Positions 1 to 5,927 of a stretch of DNA of 7,648 nucleotides are shown piece after piece. The stretch is from Bacteroidota bacterium. Lineage in GTDB: Bacteria > Bacteroidota > Ignavibacteria > UBA10030 > UBA6906. The stretch is from NCBI GenBank assembly GCA_017860555.1, contig JAGDMJ010000147.1, positions 1 through 7,648 of the forward strand, in the 5' to 3' direction. Within the stretch, counting starts at the first letter, position 1. Each line of letters opens with the position of its first letter. Under the pieces are notes generated by a model. It was not told the origin of the DNA and did not search any database. It saw only the letters and a list, made by a program, of their open reading frames with translations. The translations under genes were made by a program, and so were the position numbers.

Positions 1-1
1 A

Positions 2-343
2 GAAATGCTGCGAGACCTCCTCAGCGGCCTGCTCAGGGCAAAAGGGTACACGGTGCTGACCGCCGCCGACGGGCAGGAAGCCGTCAAGACCTATGATGAG
101 CACTGGAGGGAGATTGCCGTTATCGTCACTGACATGGGCCTCCCTCGCAAGGGCGGTGCTGACGCGTCTGCGGAGATGCGGAAAATCAATCCGTCGGCCC
201 GGATCATCATGGCCAGTGGATATGTCGAACCGCAGGTCAAGACGGGACTGATGTCCGACGGCGCCCGCGCGTTCATCCAGAAACCGTACGTTCCGGCAGA
301 GGTACTACGTATCGTGCGCACCGTCATCGATGAAAAGGAATAA
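2..343 (+). CDS. Response regulator receiver domain, C-terminal part of a truncated protein
   Basis: This is a phosphoacceptor (CheY-like) receiver domain of two-component signalling, cut by the left edge. The frame is open to the window start with Glu (GAA) before the first Met. That Glu and the following MLRDLL match the usual acidic-pocket region and helix 1 of receivers, so the Met at position 5 is probably internal. Counting from that Met, the likely phosphorylated Asp is D43 in VTDMGLP, the switch Ser is S71 in MASGY, and the conserved Lys is K93 in IQKPY. The protein ends about 15 residues after K93, so no DNA-binding output domain follows. That layout fits the receiver at the end of a hybrid histidine kinase or a stand-alone receiver; the FIQKPY ending is common in hybrid kinases, but the upstream part is unseen. 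Its stop lies 3 bp before pgi, so the two genes are probably co-transcribed. The domain call is firm; the full architecture is unknown. Confidence 0.9.
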   Translation, partial: EMLRDLLSGLLRAKGYTVLTAADGQEAVKTYDEHWREIAVIVTDMGLPRKGGADASAEMRKINPSARIIMASGYVEPQVKTGLMSDGARAFIQKPYVPAEVLRIVRTVIDEKE

Positions 344-346
344 AAC

Positions 347-1984
347 ATGTCACGTCTGACTGACTCAGCCCCCTGGAAGGCGCTCCGGGCCCACTGCACG
401 GCAATCTTCGACCTCCACATGCGGGACCTGTTCGAGCAGGACCCTGAGAGGTTCGCCAGGTTCTCTCTCCGCATGGAGGACATGCTGTACGACTATTCAA
501 AGAACAGGATCACGGAAGAAACCATGCGTTTGCTCTTCGCCCTCGCCCGCTCTGCTGATGTCGAGGGGTGGCGTGACAGGATGTTCCGCGGAGAAAAGAT
601 CAACACCACGGAAGACCGTGCGGTGTTGCACACCGCCCTTCGCAACCGGTCCAACCGCCCTGTCCTTGTCGATGGCGTGGATGTCATGCCGGGGATCAAC
701 AGGGTGCTTGAGCATATGAGCGAGTTCAGCACTGCCGTGCGAAGCGGAGCATGGAAAGGGTATACCGGAAGGGCGATCAGCGACGTCGTAAATATCGGGA
801 TCGGCGGATCCGATCTGGGGCCGGTCATGGTGACAGAAGCGCTGAAACCATATGCACGCGCCGGACTCCGGGTGCATTTTGTGTCGAACGTGGACGGCAC
901 GCACATCGCCGAAGTGCTGAAAGCCGTGCATCCCGAATCCACGCTTTTCATCGTCGCTTCAAAAACGTTCACAACGCAAGAGACGCTGACCAACGCGGAA
1001 TCAGCAAAGAAGTGGTTCCTTGATTCCGGGGCTCCCGCGGAAGCCGTTGCACGGCATTTCGTCGCCCTTTCCACCAACACGCGGGAGGTGGTAAGGTTCG
1101 GGATCGACCCCAAGAACATGTTCGAATTCTGGGACTGGGTGGGAGGCCGGTATTCTCTTTGGTCCGCCATCGGGCTTTCGATTGCCGTATCAATCGGTAT
1201 GGAGAATTTCGAAGCGCTGCTCGAAGGCGCACATGCGATGGACGAACACTTCCGCCGTGAGCCGCTGGAGCGCAACATCCCGGTGATTCATGCCCTGCTC
1301 GGGATCTGGTACAACAACTTTTTTGACGCTCAAAGCTATGCCGTCCTTCCCTACGACCAGTACCTCCACCGCTTTCCGGCGTATCTTCAGCAAGGGGACA
1401 TGGAGAGCAACGGCAAGAGCGTCACACGGGAAGGTACGCGCGTCGATTACTCCACCGGCCCCGTCGTTTGGGGTGAACCGGGAACCAACGGCCAGCATGC
1501 ATTCTACCAACTCATCCATCAGGGGACGAAGCTCATCCCGGCGGATTTCCTCGCGCCCGTCGAGACCCAGAATCCCATCGGGACGCATCATGCGATCCTG
1601 CTTTCGAACTTCCTCGCACAGCCGGAAGCGCTCATGAGGGGGAAAACGGAAGGGGAAGTCAGGAGGGAGCTTCAGGCCGCGGGCGTAGAAAGGGACGCCC
1701 TGGACCGCCTGGTCCCGCACAAGCTCTTTGCCGGGAACAAACCGAGCACGGCCATCCTGTTCCGCAAACTCACCCCCCGTGCTCTCGGCTCGCTGATCGC
1801 CCTCTATGAGCACAAGATTTTCGTCCAGGGGATAGTGTGGAACATCAATTCGTTCGACCAGTGGGGCGTAGAGCTCGGAAAGCAACTCGCAAAGAAGACG
1901 CTCCCGGAACTCCAATCGCCGGGTCGGGTCACATCGCACGACGCCTCGACGAACGGGTTGCTGAATTACTGCCATCAATGGTGA
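347..1984 (+). CDS. pgi: Glucose-6-phosphate isomerase
   Basis: This cytosolic enzyme reversibly converts glucose-6-phosphate to fructose-6-phosphate, linking glycolysis or gluconeogenesis with the pentose phosphate genes downstream. At 545 aa it has the length of the long bacterial/eukaryotic PGI family. Sugar-phosphate binding segments are visible at GIGGSDLGP (151-159) and SKTFTTQET (205-213). The first family signature is DWVGGRYSLWSAIG (263-276); the second spans about 495-512 and includes FDQWGVELGK. Residues matching the known catalytic set are E353 in QGDMESNGK, H384 in GTNGQH, and K512. The ATG at 347 is supported by AAGGAA at 335-340, placed 6 bp upstream inside the preceding receiver gene. 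No promoter is visible in the 3-bp gap, so expression probably depends on the upstream transcript. No frameshift or missing core residue was seen. The identification is secure. Confidence 0.98.
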   Translation: MSRLTDSAPWKALRAHCTAIFDLHMRDLFEQDPERFARFSLRMEDMLYDYSKNRITEETMRLLFALARSADVEGWRDRMFRGEKINTTEDRAVLHTALRNRSNRPVLVDGVDVMPGINRVLEHMSEFSTAVRSGAWKGYTGRAISDVVNIGIGGSDLGPVMVTEALKPYARAGLRVHFVSNVDGTHIAEVLKAVHPESTLFIVASKTFTTQETLTNAESAKKWFLDSGAPAEAVARHFVALSTNTREVVRFGIDPKNMFEFWDWVGGRYSLWSAIGLSIAVSIGMENFEALLEGAHAMDEHFRREPLERNIPVIHALLGIWYNNFFDAQSYAVLPYDQYLHRFPAYLQQGDMESNGKSVTREGTRVDYSTGPVVWGEPGTNGQHAFYQLIHQGTKLIPADFLAPVETQNPIGTHHAILLSNFLAQPEALMRGKTEGEVRRELQAAGVERDALDRLVPHKLFAGNKPSTAILFRKLTPRALGSLIALYEHKIFVQGIVWNINSFDQWGVELGKQLAKKTLPELQSPGRVTSHDASTNGLLNYCHQW

Positions 1985-2006
1985 ATCCGGAGAGGTCCCA
2001 GATGAA

Positions 2007-2085
2007 CCCAGGATACCCCAGGGTGACTCCTGGGGGAACCTAGGCAGCCCCCGGGGTTACTCCCAAGTGAGTCCCAGGTTTACTC
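2007..2085 (+). repeat. Cluster of imperfect 13-bp direct repeats between pgi and tkt
   Basis: Three 13-bp units share the pattern CCC-R-GG-K-T-K-ACTC: CCCAGGGTGACTC at 2017-2029, CCCGGGGTTACTC at 2050-2062, and CCCAGGTTTACTC at 2073-2085. Ten of the 13 positions are the same in all three. A poorer fourth copy, CCCAGGATACCCC, lies at 2007-2019 and overlaps the next unit by 3 bp. Spacing between units is irregular, which argues against a CRISPR or a simple tandem repeat. The region does not look protein-coding. It could be a degenerate dispersed intergenic repeat, a protein-binding array or a folded 3' end of the pgi transcript; the sequence alone does not decide. Confidence 0.6.
2016..2035 (+). 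repeat. Perfect 7-bp inverted repeat (hairpin) after pgi
   Basis: CCCCAGG (2016-2022) and CCTGGGG (2029-2035) are exact reverse complements separated by the 6-nt loop GTGACT. The hairpin lies 31 bp after the pgi stop and overlaps the first good 13-bp repeat unit. It lacks a following run of T, so it is not a textbook intrinsic terminator. It could stabilise the 3' end of the pgi mRNA or aid termination in combination with the next inverted repeat. Confidence 0.55.
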
Positions 2086-2094
2086 TGCTGCCTA
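2041..2094 (+). repeat. 8-bp inverted repeat enclosing two 13-bp units
   Basis: TAGGCAGC (2041-2048) and GCTGCCTA (2087-2094) are perfect reverse complements. The 38 nt between them contain a CCCCGGGG palindrome (2049-2056), an ACTC/GAGT pair (2059-2062 with 2069-2072) and the last two 13-bp repeat units. In RNA this could form a long branched or extended stem. Several pairings compete, including CCTGGG at 2029-2034 with CCCAGG at 2073-2078, so the real fold is uncertain. The first T-rich stretch begins about 15 bp after the stem, too far for a classical terminator. Confidence 0.45.
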
Positions 2095-2105
2095 CGGGAC
2101 GAGGG

Positions 2106-2136
2106 TTGTTTTTCCAACGTTTTTGGCCTATCTTTC
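2106..2136 (+). promoter_or_regulatory. Candidate promoter for the tkt-rpiB transcript
   Basis: TTGTTT (2106-2111) and TATCTT (2129-2134) are separated by 17 bp, which is housekeeping sigma-factor spacing, although matches to TTGACA and TATAAT are only 3/6 and 4/6. Read the Bacteroidetes way, TATCTTTC (2129-2136) differs from TAnnTTTG at one position and lies 20 bp after a TTG. Transcription would start near 2141, giving a leader of about 45 nt before the tkt ATG. It lies in the only sizeable gap upstream of tkt, which adds some weight. This is a visual call only. Confidence 0.4.
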
Positions 2137-2173
2137 AGAAATTCGCCTCCCTTCCCTACTCGCAGTCACTGAC

Positions 2174-2180
2174 AGGAAAG
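2174..2180 (+). promoter_or_regulatory. Ribosome binding site that decides the tkt start
   Basis: AGGAAAG sits 5 bp before the ATG at 2186. An in-frame TTG at 2123 would add 21 residues, but it has no purine-rich site at a suitable distance and overlaps the candidate promoter. The added residues also lie outside the usual start of the transketolase family. The ATG at 2186 is therefore preferred. Confidence 0.7.
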
Positions 2181-2185
2181 CTCCT

Positions 2186-4246
2186 ATGGATTCAACGACA
2201 ATCCGGCCCCCTGCCGAAACAGTTCTCCGCCACCCCGGTCTGAATGACATCGATGAACTCTGCATCAACACGATCCGCACGTTGACGATGGACGCGGTCC
2301 AGAAAGCAAAATCCGGTCATCCGGGCATGCCGATGGGTATGGCTCCGGCCGCCTACATCCTCTGGACAAGGCACCTGCGTCACAATCCTCGCAATCCCAG
2401 GTGGGTGAACCGGGACAGGTTCGTTCTGTCCGCGGGCCATGGCTGTATGCTGCTCTACTCATTGCTGCATCTCACCGGCTATGATCTCTCGCTCGACGAC
2501 CTGATGCATTTTCGCCAGTGGGGAAGCAAAACGCCCGGCCACCCGGAGTACGGACACACCCCCGGAGTGGAAGTCACGACCGGCCCCCTCGGCCAAGGCA
2601 TTTCGAATGCAGTCGGCATGGCCATCGCGGAAAAATACCTGGGGGCCTATTTCAACCGCGAGCGGATGCCCGTGATCGACTACAGGATATACGTGTTTGC
2701 CGGAGACGGCGACATGCAGGAGGGCGTCGCATCGGAGGCTTCTTCCCTGGCTGGCCACCTGGGACTGAACAATCTGATCGTTGTCTACGATGACAACCTG
2801 ATCAGCATCGATGGGAGCACATCGCTCTCCTTCAGCGAGGACGTGGCGCGGCGGTATGAGGCTTATGGCTGGTTCGTACAGACGGTGGGCGGTGACGGAA
2901 ACGACATGATCGCTTTCGAACAGGCCCTGGAGGCGGCAAAGAGGGAGGAGAACCGGCCATCGATGATCAAACTTCGCACGCATATCGCCTACGGGAGCCC
3001 GAACAAGCAGGACACTAAGGAAGCACACGGCTCTCCCCTGGGGGACGAGGAAGTCGCATTGACCAAGCAGCGCCTCGGCTGGGATCCCGCCAGAACGTTT
3101 TTCATCCCCGGACAAGCCCTGGAGGTCTTCGGCAAGCAATCAGAACTCGGGGCACAACGCGAAGCCGAATGGAAGAAGCTTTTCGCACAGTACGCCGGGT
3201 CGTACCCCGAGAAAGCCCGGGAGTTCCAGACGGCAGCAGAGCGTCGCCTCCCTGAAGACTGGGAGTCGATCTGGTCGTCGTCCATGGTGAAGTTCGATCC
3301 TTCCACGCAGGTGGCAACGCGCGAAGCACAAGGGAAAATCCTTGGCGCGCTTATGCCGAAGCTCCCGCTCGTTCTGGGAGGGTCGGCCGACCTGACCCCG
3401 TCGAACGACACCTGGTTCAAAGGGGCAACGGATTTTTCCGGCTCCAACCGGCTCGGGCGCTACATCCGGTACGGGGTGCGGGAGCATGGCATGGGTGCCA
3501 TCATGAACGGCATCGCTGTCAGCGACCTGCTGATTCCATACGGCGCCACCTTTTTTGCGTTCAGCGATTACATGCGTCCCACGATCCGGCTCGCGGCGCT
3601 GTCGAAGTACCCCACGATCTTCGTGTTCACGCACGAGAGCATCGGACTCGGTGAAGATGGGCCGACGCATCAGGCGGTCGAACACTTTGCATCCCTCAGA
3701 GCGATGCCCGGACTCATCGTGATCCGGCCGGCCGATGCCAACGAGACTGCCTATGCCTGGAAGTTCGCCCTGGAATACCGCCAGGGGCCCGTCATGCTGA
3801 CCCTGACCCGGCAGAAGCTTCAAGTGCTGGATCAATCGAAATATGCCTCAGCCGAGAACCTCACGAGAGGTGCCTATGTTCTCATCAGCGCGCCGGAACC
3901 GCGTGTCCTGTTGATGGCCACCGGCTCGGAAGTCCAGCTCGCGCTGAGAGCATACGAGCGGCTCGAAAACGAAGGCGTTCCCGCGCGGGTGATCAGCATG
4001 CCCTCCTGGGAACTCTTCGACGCCCAACCTGCCTCCTATAAGGAAGCGGTGATGCCTGCTTCCGTGCAGGCACGCGTAGGAATCGAAGCCGGCGTGAGCA
4101 TGGGTTGGGAAAAATATGTTGGACCGCGCGGGGAATTCATCGGCATGTCCACCTTTGGCGTTTCGGCTCCACTAAACGTTGTGTTCGAAAAGTTCGGCTT
4201 CACCGTCGAACGGGTTGTCAATGCGGCCAGAAAGGTTCTTTCATGA
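2186..4246 (+). CDS. tkt: Transketolase
   Basis: This thiamine-diphosphate enzyme moves two-carbon ketol units between ketose and aldose phosphates in the non-oxidative pentose phosphate pathway. From the ATG at 2186 it has 686 aa, close to the usual 660-700. The N-terminal cofactor domain carries the first signature near residues 31-51, with H45 in SGHPGMP and H85 in SAGHG. It also has the GDG diphosphate-binding motif at 173-175 with N204, and H281 in KEAHGSP. The middle pyrimidine-binding domain has the cofactor-activating E433 in VREHGMG and the second signature GEDGPTHQAVEH from 489, with H495. A C-terminal transketolase domain follows from about 560. It is the first gene after the structured gap, and its TGA overlaps the rpiB ATG, which suggests translational coupling. 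All family catalytic residues I can place are present, so it is a transketolase rather than a DXP synthase. Confidence 0.97.
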   Translation: MDSTTIRPPAETVLRHPGLNDIDELCINTIRTLTMDAVQKAKSGHPGMPMGMAPAAYILWTRHLRHNPRNPRWVNRDRFVLSAGHGCMLLYSLLHLTGYDLSLDDLMHFRQWGSKTPGHPEYGHTPGVEVTTGPLGQGISNAVGMAIAEKYLGAYFNRERMPVIDYRIYVFAGDGDMQEGVASEASSLAGHLGLNNLIVVYDDNLISIDGSTSLSFSEDVARRYEAYGWFVQTVGGDGNDMIAFEQALEAAKREENRPSMIKLRTHIAYGSPNKQDTKEAHGSPLGDEEVALTKQRLGWDPARTFFIPGQALEVFGKQSELGAQREAEWKKLFAQYAGSYPEKAREFQTAAERRLPEDWESIWSSSMVKFDPSTQVATREAQGKILGALMPKLPLVLGGSADLTPSNDTWFKGATDFSGSNRLGRYIRYGVREHGMGAIMNGIAVSDLLIPYGATFFAFSDYMRPTIRLAALSKYPTIFVFTHESIGLGEDGPTHQAVEHFASLRAMPGLIVIRPADANETAYAWKFALEYRQGPVMLTLTRQKLQVLDQSKYASAENLTRGAYVLISAPEPRVLLMATGSEVQLALRAYERLENEGVPARVISMPSWELFDAQPASYKEAVMPASVQARVGIEAGVSMGWEKYVGPRGEFIGMSTFGVSAPLNVVFEKFGFTVERVVNAARKVLS

Positions 4247-4692
4247 AGATCGCAGTAGCTGGAGATCATGCAGGGTTCTCGATGAAAGAGATGCTCATCA
4301 GGGAGCTCACGCACGACGGGCATCAGATCCTGGACCTTGGGGCCCACGACGAGACGCCATCCGACTATCCAGATTTCGCCCGTGCCATCGGGCAGGCGCT
4401 GAATTCGGGAAAAGCGGAACGCGGGATCCTGGTCTGCGGAAGCGGGGTTGGCGCGTCCATCGCGGCAAACAAGATCAAAGGGATCCGCGCCGGGTTGGTC
4501 CATGATACGTATTCGGGGCACCAGGGAGTGGAACATGACGACATGAACGTCCTCTGCCTGGGAGCGCGTGTCATCGGGAGCGCCTCCGCGCTCGAGATTG
4601 CCCGGGTGTTCCTGAAGGCGGCTTTTTCAGGCGCAGAGCGGCACAAGAGGAGAGTCGGCAAGATCCTTGACATCGAGCAAAAACAGGAGTAG
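4243..4692 (+). CDS. rpiB: Ribose-5-phosphate isomerase B
   Basis: This enzyme interconverts ribulose-5-phosphate and ribose-5-phosphate, supplying a transketolase substrate. The protein has 149 aa, the normal RpiB length. D8 and H9 lie in the N-terminal GDHAGFS motif, followed by SDYPD at 40-44. The catalytic Cys is C65 in CGSGVGASIAANK, with H98 in VEHDDMNVL. R133 and R137 near the C-terminus match the phosphate-binding arginines of the family. The start at 4243 forms an ATGA overlap with the tkt stop and has AAAGG (4231-4235) upstream. The open frame extends further left into tkt, but that part has no family similarity and is discarded. Related LacA/LacB galactose-6-phosphate isomerases share the fold; a single 149-aa protein with C65, beside tkt and tal, favours RpiB. 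A strong hairpin begins at its stop codon. Confidence 0.95.
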   Translation: MKIAVAGDHAGFSMKEMLIRELTHDGHQILDLGAHDETPSDYPDFARAIGQALNSGKAERGILVCGSGVGASIAANKIKGIRAGLVHDTYSGHQGVEHDDMNVLCLGARVIGSASALEIARVFLKAAFSGAERHKRRVGKILDIEQKQE

Positions 4693-4726
4693 CGGCCTCG
4701 CGCGCGGGGAGAACCGCGCGGGCCGC
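4692..4726 (+). terminator. Strong bulged GC hairpin after rpiB (possible terminator or mRNA-stabilising stem)
   Basis: CGCGCGG (4701-4707) pairs perfectly with CCGCGCG (4714-4720) around the 6-nt loop GGAGAA. The stem continues as GCGGCC (4692-4697) with GGCCGC (4721-4726), leaving a TCG bulge at 4698-4700 on the left. That makes 13 pairs, nearly all G-C, starting on the last base of the rpiB stop codon. Downstream DNA (AGTTGATGTTT) has no continuous T run, so efficient intrinsic termination is uncertain. An intercistronic stabiliser, partial terminator or ribosome-pausing stem is equally possible. It separates tkt-rpiB from tal-zwf. Confidence 0.55.
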
Positions 4727-4787
4727 AGTTGATGTTTCCATAATTGACGGTCTTTGAGGATCCACTCAGGATGCGGAGAGCACAGAC

Positions 4788-5927
4788 ATGAACACCATAG
4801 AACGGCTCGCGGAACTCGGCCAGAGCATTTGGTTCGACAATATCAGCCGGGGCATGATCAACACAGGAGAACTTGCGGCGCTGGTCGGGCAGGGTTTGCG
4901 CGGGGTGACCTCCAACCCCACGATCTTTGAGAAGGCGATTTCCGGAAGCAAAGACTATGATACTCAGCTGAAGCAACTGTTGGAACGGTCGCCGGAAATG
5001 GAGACGTCAGAGATCATCGAAGCGTTGATGGTCAAAGACATCCAGGCTGCGGCGGATGTGCTGATGCCGGTATACGAGCGCACGAACGGCGGGGACGGGT
5101 TCGTCAGCATCGAGGTCTCACCGGGCAATGCGCGCGACACGGAAGCCACCGTTGAAGAGGCCCGGCGGCTCTGGACCCTCGTGCAGCGGAAGAACCTGAT
5201 GGTGAAGATTCCCGCAACCCGCGAAGGGCTCCCTGCCATTGAGCGGATGCTGAGCGAAGGCATCAATATAAACATTACCCTGCTCTTCTCCGTGGACCGT
5301 TACCGCGAGGTGGCAAACGCCTACCTGACCGCACTTGAAAAGCGCCTCAATGCGGGAAAAGCCGTTGATCACGTCGCGTCCGTGGCAAGCGTCTTTGTCA
5401 GCCGGATTGACACCCTCGTGGACGGGGAACTGCAGAAGAAGATCAGTGCCGGGGCACCCGGGTCCGACGTCCTGCGAACGCTGCTCGGAAAGGCGGCGGT
5501 CGCCAACACGAAATTCACCTATCACTCGTTCCGAGAGATCTTCAGCGGCCCGCGATGGGATGCGCTGAAAGCCAAAGGAGCACGGCTGCAACGCCCGCTC
5601 TGGGGGAGCACCGGAACAAAGAACCCCGCATATAGCGACCTGCTCTATGTGGACGCTCTCATCGGGCCCCACACCGTCAATACCGTTCCTCCCAAGACCT
5701 GGTCGGCAATTCTTGACCATGGCATCCCGCGCCTCACGATCGAGGAAGACCTCGACGGCGCCAGAACGATGCTCGCCGCTCTTCGGAACGCGGGAATCGA
5801 CCTGGCATGGGTCATGGACAAACTCGAGGTGGAGGGGGTTGCGGCATTCAAGAAATCCTTTGATGATCTCTCCCGGAGCCTTGAGGAGAAGAGGAGCGAA
5901 TTCGCAGGCATAGCGCAAGGACGATGA
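4788..5927 (+). CDS. tal: Transaldolase
   Basis: This enzyme transfers dihydroxyacetone units between sedoheptulose-7-phosphate and glyceraldehyde-3-phosphate in the non-oxidative pentose phosphate pathway. At 379 aa it belongs with the longer bacterial transaldolases rather than the ~220-aa class or the ~317-aa TalB class. The first signature, GVTSNPTIFEKAI, starts at residue 39. The second region, LMVKIPATREGLPA, contains the Schiff-base lysine K140. D17 in IWFDNISR, E109 in VSIEVSP, and N162 and T164 in NITLLFS fit known active-site positions. The C-terminal part has WGSTGTKNPAYSD from 272, typical of this longer group. GGAG at 4775-4778 lies 9 bp before the chosen ATG. The gap to rpiB is 95 bp with a strong hairpin, whereas the TGA overlaps the zwf ATG by 4 bp. 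No Pgi domain is fused at the C-terminus, unlike the bifunctional transaldolase/isomerases of some bacteria. Confidence 0.96.
   Translation: MNTIERLAELGQSIWFDNISRGMINTGELAALVGQGLRGVTSNPTIFEKAISGSKDYDTQLKQLLERSPEMETSEIIEALMVKDIQAAADVLMPVYERTNGGDGFVSIEVSPGNARDTEATVEEARRLWTLVQRKNLMVKIPATREGLPAIERMLSEGININITLLFSVDRYREVANAYLTALEKRLNAGKAVDHVASVASVFVSRIDTLVDGELQKKISAGAPGSDVLRTLLGKAAVANTKFTYHSFREIFSGPRWDALKAKGARLQRPLWGSTGTKNPAYSDLLYVDALIGPHTVNTVPPKTWSAILDHGIPRLTIEEDLDGARTMLAALRNAGIDLAWVMDKLEVEGVAAFKKSFDDLSRSLEEKRSEFAGIAQGR

Noticed and set aside
1190..1978. Long minus-strand frames opposite pgi (also 493-1278)
   Set aside because: They mirror the codon usage of pgi, show no motif, and overlap a complete gene with all catalytic residues.
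1837..2043. A 68-codon plus-strand frame spanning the end of pgi and the repeat region
   Set aside because: Most of it is an out-of-frame reading of pgi, and the tail reads through the inverted repeats, giving a low-complexity peptide.
2007..2085. CRISPR array
   Set aside because: The repeats are only 13 bp, imperfect and irregularly spaced, one pair overlaps, and no cas gene is nearby.
2103..2124. Intrinsic terminator from GTTG/CAAC followed by TTTTT
   Set aside because: The stem has only 4 bp with weak pairs, too unstable to call.
2123..2185. A 21-residue N-terminal extension of transketolase from TTG 2123
   Set aside because: There is no ribosome binding site, it overlaps the promoter-like site, and a good AGGAAAG precedes the ATG at 2186.
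2459..3835. Minus-strand frames of 226 and 231 codons opposite tkt
   Set aside because: They are antisense shadows of a well-supported gene, with no domains and no plausible start context.
4739..4772. A tal promoter using CATAAT (4739-4744) or TTGACG (4744-4749)
   Set aside because: Neither box has a matching partner at about 17 bp, so no promoter is supported in this gap.
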